Assembly: GCA_037446075.1 (NCBI GenBank)
Contig: JBBIJH010000004.1
Location: 1-46,225, forward strand
DNA: 46,225 nt
Reading direction: 5' to 3'
DNA from: JBBIJH01 sp037446075
Lineage (GTDB): Bacteria > Bacteroidota > Ignavibacteria > UBA10030 > JAHEZR01
Below the pieces are notes generated by a model. That model was not told the origin of the DNA. It saw only the letters and a program-made list of their open reading frames with translations, and ran no database searches. Both the position numbers and the translations under genes were made by a program. Shown piece by piece: positions 17,945 to 25,447 of this stretch (its first letter is position 1; each line of letters opens with the position of its first letter).

Positions 17945-18952
17945 ATGTACCGTCAACTTAGAGTCGCAACGATCCCCAGACCTCTCTCTGATCAGCTCCA
18001 GGGCGCACATGACCGTCCTCTTGTCGTGCACCCGAGGATGGCCTGGATTCTTTACTACGAACAAAAACGAAACGTCCGTGCAGTGTGTCAGAAGTTCGGC
18101 ATCAGTCGGAAGACATTTTATAAATGGCTGAAGCGCTACCGAAAGTCGAACGGTGACCCGGCAAGCCTCGTTGATGTTTCTCGAAGACCGCACCGCTTCC
18201 CAAGAGCGACATCCCGGGAGGTCCTCCAGATCCTTCTTCAGGTGAAGAAAGAGACTGGATACGGGCAGCGCCGATTGAAACAATACTTGGCCGAAAAGTA
18301 CAACATCTCGATCTCCGAACACACGATCTGGAAGCTCCTTAAGCGCTATAACGGGGACAACGGCCTTGGTGTTCATGCAACACCATCTACTCCTGAGATC
18401 AGACCAGGGAGCATCGTTCAAATCGTGGTTCGAAATATCGCCCCGTACATCAATCAGCACGAATATGTTCAGTACACGGCGTTCGATGCATGCACGAAAT
18501 TGAGAATTTCGAAGGTCTACCGAAAATACTCCTGGCGAAGTGCGGCTGACTTTGTAAAGTTGGCCATCGAGAGATTTCCGTTTAGTATCAAGGAGCTACA
18601 AACACCGGAGGATGATCCCTTTACAAATTCTCAAGCTGGCAATGAAATCTCAACGATAATGTGCGAACCTGTGCCCGCGCTTCTCGAGAAGGCGAACATC
18701 AAACATACTGTTCTCCCAGAGGATCAATTGAAACAGACACCGGCTATGAAACTGCTGCAGGAGGAGGACGAGGAGTTCTTCAAACGAAACTCGTACCGAA
18801 AATTGGATGATCTGATCCGTGCCGCCGCAGAGTACGTGACCGTGTACAACAACCATCGGAAGCATAGCGATCTCAATGGCCTGACGCCATTACAAAAGCT
18901 TCGATCATATCCGGAGTACAAGAATATCGTCTATTTTGACCCGTATGCCTGA
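17945..18952 (+). CDS. IS481-type transposase homologue lacking the DDE triad (possible domesticated DNA-binding protein)
   Basis: A 335-residue intact frame with the layout of IS481-family transposases. It has a helix-turn-helix at about 43-66 (NVRAVCQKFGISRKTFYKWL), a second winged-helix-like segment (about 91-134) and an rve-like core (about 155-320), where YVQYTAFDACTKLRI, FPFSIKELQT, DEEFF and YNNHRKHSDLNGLTPLQKL align with the family. Against the family pattern (VQID, QTDNG, NGKVER) the three catalytic residues are replaced: Val161 for Asp, Pro221 for Asp and about Met268 for Glu. No frameshift or stop is present and no terminal inverted repeats are seen; it starts three bases after the TIGR03790-like gene. 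It is either a recently dead transposase or a protein kept for DNA binding. The residue alignment was made by eye. Confidence 0.75.
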   Translation: MYRQLRVATIPRPLSDQLQGAHDRPLVVHPRMAWILYYEQKRNVRAVCQKFGISRKTFYKWLKRYRKSNGDPASLVDVSRRPHRFPRATSREVLQILLQVKKETGYGQRRLKQYLAEKYNISISEHTIWKLLKRYNGDNGLGVHATPSTPEIRPGSIVQIVVRNIAPYINQHEYVQYTAFDACTKLRISKVYRKYSWRSAADFVKLAIERFPFSIKELQTPEDDPFTNSQAGNEISTIMCEPVPALLEKANIKHTVLPEDQLKQTPAMKLLQEEDEEFFKRNSYRKLDDLIRAAAEYVTVYNNHRKHSDLNGLTPLQKLRSYPEYKNIVYFDPYA

Positions 18953-20185
18953 AGCGATCACCCCGCGCATCAGTAGAACAGCCCGCAGCAGCGCCAGAGT
19001 CCTCCTGAGGTCTGCATCGCATGGGGTGAGAGCTACAGGCTACGGAAGATCTATTCCCTCAAGCATCAAGTTACTGTCTGAACCTTTTTCTCTACTAGTT
19101 CTTCCCAGTGGTTGAACTCTGCAATCCACCCCTTTCTCCGTGTAACAATTCATTGACTCGTAATCGCCAGACTAAGAGAGCGGCTGGCCCGCGTCAACAC
19201 CATTTAACCCTTGGTCCTCCGACAAGAGCGGAATTGACACGGAGTCAGGTAAACACCCATGACTCAAGGCAAAAGGAGATTCATTGAAGTCATGTCGTAG
19301 CAAGCATCTTGGCATTCGCTGATGACAGTGTATCCACTTTGAGAAACAAACTGTCTCGGCAAGATGCAGCAACTGCGCTTATAGGAAGAACTTTAGGTCG
19401 TCCCTACAACCGCTTCTTAATCTGCAGAGATGTTCTCAAGCTTGCCCCAGAACTCGGCTAATGTGAAGTTGAACAGCGAGTAGTTGAACGCATTTCCTTG
19501 AGATCTCTCTTGTCTCAACTTATGCGTGCTACAGACTGGACAGGATAAGGATTCCTCAGTCCGGGGAGTCGACACGGCATTCCTTCAACGTACGAGGATA
19601 TGCATTACCCGAAGGGCATGATACCTATGAACTCCGTTTGAGTGAGTTCAGTAACCACCGTACCTATGGCCCTTCTCCATAGTCCGAAACCTATCAGCAG
19701 ACATCGCTCCTAAGGATTTCCCAAACTTCTTGACTTGCGAACACACATCATATAAATTTGTTCCAAGCCTGCCGCCTGTCTACGACCCGACGTGTTGGGT
19801 CGCAGAGAAGAAAGATTAGATTGAAAATTCGCTATGGCGAAGTGAAGAGATAGCGGTTAATGAGAAAGTTTGTACATCTGATCCTCTATCGAACAATCAA
19901 AGATCCCGTGACGGGGAAACAAGTAGCTATTCTTTGTACATGGATCATTATCGTTTTGTAACCAGAGTCACTGATGTGCAGAAATTGCTATAGAACTTTC
20001 ACTAAGATCACCTATCCCTTGAGACTCTCTGCAACATATTTTCCACAACAGGATCGTCGAGCAGAAGAGACAGGTTACAGCTCGAGGAAGTTGATACGCA
20101 GGTACCGATTCATACAATTCATGATTGTCCGACAAAGAAACTAGCTCACAACACTCAAAACAACCTTCCGAAAGGAAAAGGGGAG
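18953..20185. other. Long gene-poor region
   Basis: 1233 bp in which I find no supportable gene; the longest frames (66 aa minus at 19172-19372; 33 aa plus from 19859) have no recognisable features. Two hairpins are visible: CGACCC/GGGTCG at 19783-19802 and CGCTAT/ATAGCG near 19830-19857. The region could be decayed sequence behind the transposase-like gene plus a long leader of the next gene. Confidence 0.5.
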
Positions 20186-21367
20186 ATGAAAAACCTGATA
20201 AGAGTTGCCGTATGTCTTCTGGTATCAGGATTGCTGCTGACCCTGGTTTTGCCACCAGGCGCGACGGGGCAAGTCTCAAGCTTTCCGTATTCTTATACGT
20301 TTACACTCGGGGCAAATCAGAACCCCATAACGGGAGACGGAAACTGGAGTTCCCAGGCCAGCGGGGCAAGTGACTGGAAAGGAAAGACCGCCGGTGGTAC
20401 TTCCGGCGGAAGTGCAGAACATGGTAAGTTCAAGACCTCAGGTCACTATGCACGGTTGAGGGTACAGCTGAACACAACAGGAGTCGTCTATACTGGAGGA
20501 GAACTTTTCGAGTTTAATATAAAAAGGGCAGGTGACGGTACCCCTGCGGGTAATGCCGCCGCAACTATCACAATTGAATATTCCACTGACGGTGTCAACT
20601 ATACCACCATATCCGGCCCTACGGCCCTGTCCACCTACTTGCCCACTACTAACTACACCTTTAAAAGTCACTCATTGCCAGCGGGAGTCGGTGGCAATGC
20701 TAGCGTATACATCGCGATAAGAGTCCAATCCGGCAGCAACTCCGACAACCACGATAAACTGAACGTAGATGATGTTTCCATTAGTGGCGGCACCCTTCCC
20801 ATCCAGATGGCCTCAGCTTCTTCAGCGGTCATCCGTGACAACGACGTGGAAGTTGCGTGGAGAACTATCTCTGAGACGAATAACTACGGCTTCGAGATCC
20901 AGCGGAGACGAGGAGACGTGGGCGAGTGGGGCCAGATCGCTTTCGTCGAAGGACACGGAACGACCCTGTCTCCCCAATCCTACTCCTATGTCGATCGTGG
21001 CCTGGCTTTCGGAAAGTACTACTACCGCATCAAGCAGATCGACTTGGATGGAACGTCCGAGATCTTCCCTGAGATGGAAGTCAACGTCGGCCTCGCCCCA
21101 GACAAGCTGGTCCTCGCACAAAACTATCCGAACCCCTTCAACCCGAGTACGCTGATTGACTTTGCGGTACCGATCAGTGGACATGCGTCAGTAAAAGTGT
21201 ATAATGTACTCGGCCAGGAGGTGGCCACACTGTTTGAAGGGAACGCAGAGGCTGGCAGGATTTACATTGCTCGATTCGATGCGTCGCGTTTATCAAGCGG
21301 GATGTACTTCTACGCCCTCAGATCTGCAGGCAAGGTCGAGACGAAGCGGATGCTCTTACTCAAGTAA
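20186..21367 (+). CDS. Secreted beta-sandwich protein with T9SS sorting tail
   Basis: This 393-residue protein starts with a signal peptide (MKNLIRVAVCLLVSGLLLTLV, cleaved near ATGQ). An N-terminal region of about 175 residues looks like a jelly-roll/discoidin-type beta-sandwich (FKTSGHYARLRVQLNTTG, ATITIEYSTDGVNYTTISG, HDKLNVDDVSISGG), a fold often used for carbohydrate or protein binding; its ligand is unknown. It is followed by the shared module beginning LPIQMASASSAVIRDNDVEV and a T9SS tail (LAQNYPNPFNPSTLIDF to KRMLLLK). The start is well supported by AAAGGAAAAGGGGAG directly before the ATG. It has its own terminator at 21473. Confidence 0.85.
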   Translation: MKNLIRVAVCLLVSGLLLTLVLPPGATGQVSSFPYSYTFTLGANQNPITGDGNWSSQASGASDWKGKTAGGTSGGSAEHGKFKTSGHYARLRVQLNTTGVVYTGGELFEFNIKRAGDGTPAGNAAATITIEYSTDGVNYTTISGPTALSTYLPTTNYTFKSHSLPAGVGGNASVYIAIRVQSGSNSDNHDKLNVDDVSISGGTLPIQMASASSAVIRDNDVEVAWRTISETNNYGFEIQRRRGDVGEWGQIAFVEGHGTTLSPQSYSYVDRGLAFGKYYYRIKQIDLDGTSEIFPEMEVNVGLAPDKLVLAQNYPNPFNPSTLIDFAVPISGHASVKVYNVLGQEVATLFEGNAEAGRIYIARFDASRLSSGMYFYALRSAGKVETKRMLLLK

Positions 21368-21472
21368 CGGTTTCTGGTGGAGCAGGAGATTAGCCTCCCC
21401 GGCGCCGTTCCAAGCGGACTACAGGAGGAAGTGGTCCGGTGAACAGCCGGGGAGGTGACCAATGTAGCATCG

Positions 21473-21510
21473 ACCCCGTGGTTCCATGTGAGCCACAGGG
21501 TTTTTCTTTT
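21473..21510 (+). terminator. Rho-independent terminator after the jelly-roll-like cargo gene
   Basis: Stem ACCC-C-GTGG / CCAC-A-GGGT with one mismatch and an 11-nt loop, followed by TTTTTCTTTT. It lies about 105 bp after the stop codon at 21367. Confidence 0.65.
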
Positions 21511-21667
21511 GCTTAATAAGGCCCCGGAAGGCGGCAAACACGCTGCCAGAGGGGCTTTGCTGCTTGTCCTTCTGTTCCCGTTGAAGCAGACATCCGACGG
21601 TCCCGGTCAGGGGAGCGCGACCGAACAGGAGAATTTCATCCGTCGGAGTTCGCCTTCTCGCCATGAC

Positions 21668-21686
21668 AGGACGGGAGTCCCGTCCT
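21668..21686. repeat. Perfect 19-bp inverted repeat
   Basis: AGGACGGG-AGT-CCCGTCCT, an 8-bp perfect stem with a 3-nt loop in non-coding DNA. It resembles a REP-type palindrome; I see no second copy in the window. Confidence 0.6.
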
Positions 21687-22006
21687 ACTCGAAGAGTGAA
21701 AAACAGAAGCGAGATTGCTTCCCTGCCTGCGCTCGCAATCATACCTCGATGGACTTTTTGGACAGCCCCGACCTCCACTGATGTTCTGCAAAATAAGCCC
21801 CCGGCTTGTCGCGACCCTCCGAAGGAGTCCTACAGACCCTCAGGAGAGAATTTACGGGAACGATCGCTATAAGTTAGGTTCAGAGATAGGTGACTTTGCT
21901 CTGGAAGCACTTCGGCGAGTTTTCTCGGCCAAAAGATCGTTCACTTTGCGGCACCGTGTAACAAAATAAAAAAACGGGTGCCTCAAGGTATTACAGAGTT
22001 GGAACC

Positions 22007-22065
22007 ATGTCACTTGATCGTCTCCATTTCTTTTTTTTCGTGCCACTATGTGACTTGATAGTCTC
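22007..22065 (+). promoter_or_regulatory. Two 18-bp direct repeats, possible upstream activator sites
   Basis: ATGTCACTTGATCGTCTC (22007-22024) and ATGTGACTTGATAGTCTC (22048-22065) differ at two positions. Start-to-start spacing is 41 bp, about four helical turns. They lie about 160 and 120 bp before the predicted start of the sigma54 promoter, where NtrC-type activators normally bind. Confidence 0.45.
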
Positions 22066-22157
22066 TCACTACTTCCTCGTTTTTCCCCTTCATTTGGGCC
22101 AGTACGCTCTGTTGTGAAACTCTTCAGCACTGTAGATCGCCTATTCCGCGTTTTCTC

Positions 22158-22174
22158 TGGCATAGTGGTTGCAA
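22158..22174 (+). promoter_or_regulatory. Sigma54 (-24/-12) promoter of the lipoprotein and beta-solenoid genes
   Basis: TGGCAT-AGTGG-TTGCAA matches the sigma54 consensus TGGCAC-N5-TTGCW at all but one position, with the invariant GG and GC at the right spacing. The predicted start is near 22184, 47 bases before the ATG of the lipoprotein gene. Confidence 0.65.
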
Positions 22175-22230
22175 TACTAGTAGACAATAATGCTCAATCA
22201 ATGTTCGACCAATCTAAAGAGGCATAACCA

Positions 22231-22818
22231 ATGAAACGCTTCGATCTTTTACCCAAAATAACATTGCTGGTCTGGATAGCAATCGTGGCACAGGGGTGTC
22301 AGAAGGCGGGCCCAGTTGAGCCAGCTGATGGATCAACCAAACAAGCGCCTGCGTTCATCAAGCTGCCGAAGAACAACGCGCTCCACAAGATCATCTCCGT
22401 GACGAAGACGATCTATGCTCAGAGTGGTGGCGAACTGAAGCTCAATTACGACTATGGTGAAGGGGCCAAGAAGGTCAACATCGACGTAAGCCTCAAGTTT
22501 GAACCGGGGTCGGTCAGCCGAGATGTGGATATCACCCTGAGTGTGGATGATGCCGTGCTCATGACCACTATCGACCTCTCGTTTGCGCCTGAGGGTCTCG
22601 TGTTCCTGAAGCCCGCTATCCTTGACGTTAACGCCCAGGGCTTGGATCTTTCCGGCATTCCTCCCGGAGCAAACATCAATCTCTATTATTTTAATAAGCA
22701 GACGGGCACATGGGAGCAAATACCGACGAGGAGAATTTCTGTCAACATCTCCAACGGACAGCTACAATGCAAGGACGGCGAGATTCCTCACTTCTCACGG
22801 TATGCTTTCGGCTATTAG
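22231..22818 (+). CDS. Lipoprotein with a ZU5-like beta-sandwich domain
   Basis: This 195-residue protein has a lipoprotein signal peptide with lipobox VAQGC (Cys23). After a linker rich in Pro and Lys, a domain of about 130 residues (LKFEPGSVSRDVDITLSVDD, LSFAPEGLVFLKPAILDV, NLYYFNKQTGTWEQIP) resembles the ZU5-type beta-sandwich. This is a pattern-based guess; the function is unknown. It has no T9SS tail, so it is probably anchored to the outer membrane. AAAGAGG precedes the ATG. It is 32 bp before the beta-solenoid gene and probably shares its sigma54 promoter, so it may be an accessory protein of that cargo. Confidence 0.8.
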   Translation: MKRFDLLPKITLLVWIAIVAQGCQKAGPVEPADGSTKQAPAFIKLPKNNALHKIISVTKTIYAQSGGELKLNYDYGEGAKKVNIDVSLKFEPGSVSRDVDITLSVDDAVLMTTIDLSFAPEGLVFLKPAILDVNAQGLDLSGIPPGANINLYYFNKQTGTWEQIPTRRISVNISNGQLQCKDGEIPHFSRYAFGY

Positions 22819-22850
22819 TTTGAAAGATTCTTTCGACTGGAAAAACGAAA

Positions 22851-24995
22851 ATGAAGAGGTTATTCAAGATTCTGGTACTATCTGCAGCCGCGCTGTTCTT
22901 AGCCTACAGTGTGGCTTGGGGCGCCACGAAGACCTGGACGGGGAACAGTAGTACCAATTGGAGCAACTCAAGCAACTGGGACATCGGGGTCCCTACTACA
23001 GCCGATGCTGCCATCATCCCAAGCGGAAGACCCAATTATCCTGTCATCAGCTCAGCGCTTACTGGAGTCACCAGTGTCACGATCAACTCCGGCGGTTCTA
23101 TCACTATGAGTGCTGGTGGTAGTCTGGCCCTATCAGGGAATTTCCAGGTCGATGGAACCTTCACGATGAACGGTGGAAGCCTCTCAGTTAAGGATTTCAA
23201 GGGAACAGGAACCACCAGCATGACCGCGGGAACGCTCACAATTAAGCATGACTATAAGCCGACAAGTGGCACCTTTACCGCCACAGGTGGGACAGTTGTC
23301 TTCGCAGGGAATGCAGGTGAAGGGGCTTTCCCTTCGGGACTCTCCACGACTCAGTTCTTCAATGTTCGAATCAACAGTGGAGTTGATCCGGGCTTTGATA
23401 ACAATGCCGTCTCCTTCTCCCTTGCTGGGGATTGGACCAATAATAGTAGTGGCCTTAGCTTGGCAGGGAAAGCAACCACGGTGGCCTTTAATGGGAGCAG
23501 CGCGCAGACAATCGGCGGGAGCCAGAGCACCACCTTTCGCAACGTCACCATCAACAACCTAGGAGGTACTGTAACACTTGCCCTTAACCAGACCATAACC
23601 AATGGCAACCTAACCATTTCTGGCGGCACACTTGATCTGTCGTCCTACACGATAAATCGTTCCTCTGCCGCTGGCACGATCACCGTAAGCAACGGTGCAA
23701 CATTGAAAATCGGTGGAACGAACAGTTTTCCGTCGAATTATACGACACACTCGCTTGACACAGCAAGCACAGTCGAATACAGTGGCACCAACCAAACGGT
23801 AAGCAATGAAGCCTACGGGAATCTCACCCTCAGCGGTAGTGGCACGAAAATGATGCCGAATTCGGTAATGACTATTGCAGAAAACTTGACTATCTCTGGT
23901 ACCGCTTCAGCAACGGCAAGAGCCAATATCACCGTCAACGGTAACTTCACCATCGAATCCGGAGCAAGCTTTAACGCGGGTTCAAGTTACATAGTGATCC
24001 ATGGTAGTGGTTTTTTCACAAAGAGAGGGGTTGGGAACGACTCAGTCGTGTTTCCAGTTGGGATCTCCTCTAGCTATAATCCCGTCACGATTAGTAACTC
24101 AGGCGGCTCAGCAGATTTCTCGGTCCGCGTTGATACGACATTCGATTATTCGCTCCCCGATCCGAGCAGGGCTGTACGGTGCCAGTGGAAGATCACAAGT
24201 TCTGGAGGGACAATAGGTAACGCAACGGTCACCCTTCAATGGACCAGCTCAGATGAGGCTACCAACTTTAGTCGCACAGGTCCTGTGTACATCTTTCATC
24301 ATAACGGGATTTACTGGGAGCAATTCCCTGCAACGGTGACGGATCTTGGAGATGGAGCGTACAGTGCAACTGCAAGCGGTTTTACATCGTTTTCACCATT
24401 TGGCGTTGGCAACGACGGCGCCCTCCCCATCCAGCTTGCATCGTCAAGTGCACAGGTTATCCGTGGGAACAATGTCGAGGTCGCATGGAAGACCGTGTCC
24501 GAAACCAACAACTACGGCTTTGAGGTCCATCGAAAAGGCGCAAACTCGCGCGAGTGGACGAGACTTGGCTTTGTCCAGGGACACGGAACAACTTTAGAGC
24601 CGAAATCCTACTCCTATATCGACCAATCTGTTCCCGTCGGGAAATACTACTATCGCATCATGCAGATCGACCTCGATGGAAAATCTGAGACTTTCCCCGA
24701 GATGGAGGTCGCGGTCGGTGTTTCTGCTGATAAAGTAATTCTCGGGCAGAACTATCCCAACCCGTTTAACCCGACGACAACTATTGACTTTGTGGTACCA
24801 CAGAGTGGGTTTGCAACGCTGAAGGTATACAACGTTCTCGGGCAGGAAATGGCAACTTTGTTCGAAGGGGCGGCCGATGCAGGGGCGGTATATACCTTCC
24901 GTTTTAACGCATTAAACTTGCCCAGTGGGCTGTACTTCTATACTCTCCGGGCTACTGGAAGCGTCGAAACCAGAAGGATGTTATTGATAAGATGA
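22851..24995 (+). CDS. Beta-solenoid surface protein with T9SS sorting tail (paralogue 1)
   Basis: This 714-residue protein has a signal peptide (MKRLFKILVLSAAALFLAYS, cleaved near AWGA25). A region of about 490 residues follows, rich in Gly, Thr, Ser and Asn, built from imperfect repeats of the type G-L-N-G-F-V-GT-T-NGG-L and ending FTSFSPFGVGND. Such sequences normally form a right-handed beta-helix, as in adhesins. Then come the shared module (LPIQLASSSAQVIRGNNVEV, ETNNYGFEVHRKG) and a T9SS tail (LGQNYPNPFNPTTTIDF to RRMLLIR). The next cargo gene at 25448 is a longer paralogue sharing the whole plan. It is cotranscribed with the lipoprotein gene and ends at a strong terminator. The ligand or substrate is unknown. 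Confidence 0.88.
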   Translation: MKRLFKILVLSAAALFLAYSVAWGATKTWTGNSSTNWSNSSNWDIGVPTTADAAIIPSGRPNYPVISSALTGVTSVTINSGGSITMSAGGSLALSGNFQVDGTFTMNGGSLSVKDFKGTGTTSMTAGTLTIKHDYKPTSGTFTATGGTVVFAGNAGEGAFPSGLSTTQFFNVRINSGVDPGFDNNAVSFSLAGDWTNNSSGLSLAGKATTVAFNGSSAQTIGGSQSTTFRNVTINNLGGTVTLALNQTITNGNLTISGGTLDLSSYTINRSSAAGTITVSNGATLKIGGTNSFPSNYTTHSLDTASTVEYSGTNQTVSNEAYGNLTLSGSGTKMMPNSVMTIAENLTISGTASATARANITVNGNFTIESGASFNAGSSYIVIHGSGFFTKRGVGNDSVVFPVGISSSYNPVTISNSGGSADFSVRVDTTFDYSLPDPSRAVRCQWKITSSGGTIGNATVTLQWTSSDEATNFSRTGPVYIFHHNGIYWEQFPATVTDLGDGAYSATASGFTSFSPFGVGNDGALPIQLASSSAQVIRGNNVEVAWKTVSETNNYGFEVHRKGANSREWTRLGFVQGHGTTLEPKSYSYIDQSVPVGKYYYRIMQIDLDGKSETFPEMEVAVGVSADKVILGQNYPNPFNPTTTIDFVVPQSGFATLKVYNVLGQEMATLFEGAADAGAVYTFRFNALNLPSGLYFYTLRATGSVETRRMLLIR

Positions 24996-25014
24996 ATTTG
25001 ATAGGCAGTGTAAT

Positions 25015-25050
25015 AAAACCCCGTAGGGTCCATACTCTAGGGTTTTTTTT
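25015..25050 (+). terminator. Rho-independent terminator after beta-solenoid gene 1
   Basis: Stem AAAACCC/GGGTTTT with a partly paired 18-nt interior, ending in eight T residues, 20 bp after the stop codon. Confidence 0.75.
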
Positions 25051-25333
25051 ATCCTTGGGCTCTCCTACGGTTTGCTCACGACAGCGTAGCGGCACCCCGG
25101 GAATACACATAGGTATCATGGATTCCCCTTGGAATTCTCATAGCCGGTTATCACGAGAACGCATCGATGTTTCCCTCGCATTGATATCGTTCATCTCCGC
25201 TGCCAAACCTCAGCCTGTAACTCTTACAAACGTATTGAAAAATCTGATCTGAGAAAAAAAGTGCTTTTCGCGGAAAAAATTCGACTCTATCATCATTTGT
25301 TGAAATTTGGGCAATTGTCTATCTTTTCCAATA

Positions 25334-25349
25334 CGGCACGGAATTTGAA
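25334..25349 (+). promoter_or_regulatory. Weak sigma54-like site before beta-solenoid gene 2
   Basis: CGGCAC-N5-TTGAA keeps the GG of the -24 box but has GA in the -12 box, the same deviation as the site at 16172. It is 99 bp before the ATG at 25448. Confidence 0.25.
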
Positions 25350-25447
25350 AAAAATTGCTAATAGCCCTTATACCTGCGAGACGGGGACTGTACGAAAGGA
25401 GACAATAAGTAGTCCAAGGTCCCAGGGAACATCAATGTCAGACAGAA

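Larger units (their letters stand above)
21368..22230. other. Gene-poor region with interspersed repeats and a sigma54 promoter
   Basis: 863 bp between two cargo genes. In order it holds a terminator (21473-21510), a perfect inverted repeat (21668-21686) and a GCGAGATTGCTTC...GCGCTCGCAATC segment (21709-21740), a type of interspersed repeat seen in many bacterial genomes. Then come a copy of the GAAGGAGTCCT palindrome core (21819-21831), two 18-bp direct repeats (22007-22065) and a -24/-12 promoter (22158-22174). No gene is supported. Confidence 0.6.
24996..25447. other. Intergenic region with terminator and weak sigma54-like site
   Basis: 452 bp without a supportable gene. It contains the terminator at 25015-25050, a -24/-12 look-alike at 25334-25349, a Bacteroidota-like TATCTTTT at 25320-25327 with TTTG 20 bp upstream, and a strong AAAGGAG (25396-25402) that is 45 bases from the ATG used. 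Confidence 0.5.

Noticed and set aside
17942..18953. Complete insertion sequence around the transposase-like gene
   Set aside because: No terminal inverted repeats or target duplication found; the gene starts three bases after its neighbour and lacks catalytic residues.
24992..25252. 86-residue frame overlapping the end of beta-solenoid gene 1
   Set aside because: It runs through a strong terminator and has no ribosome site or recognisable content.
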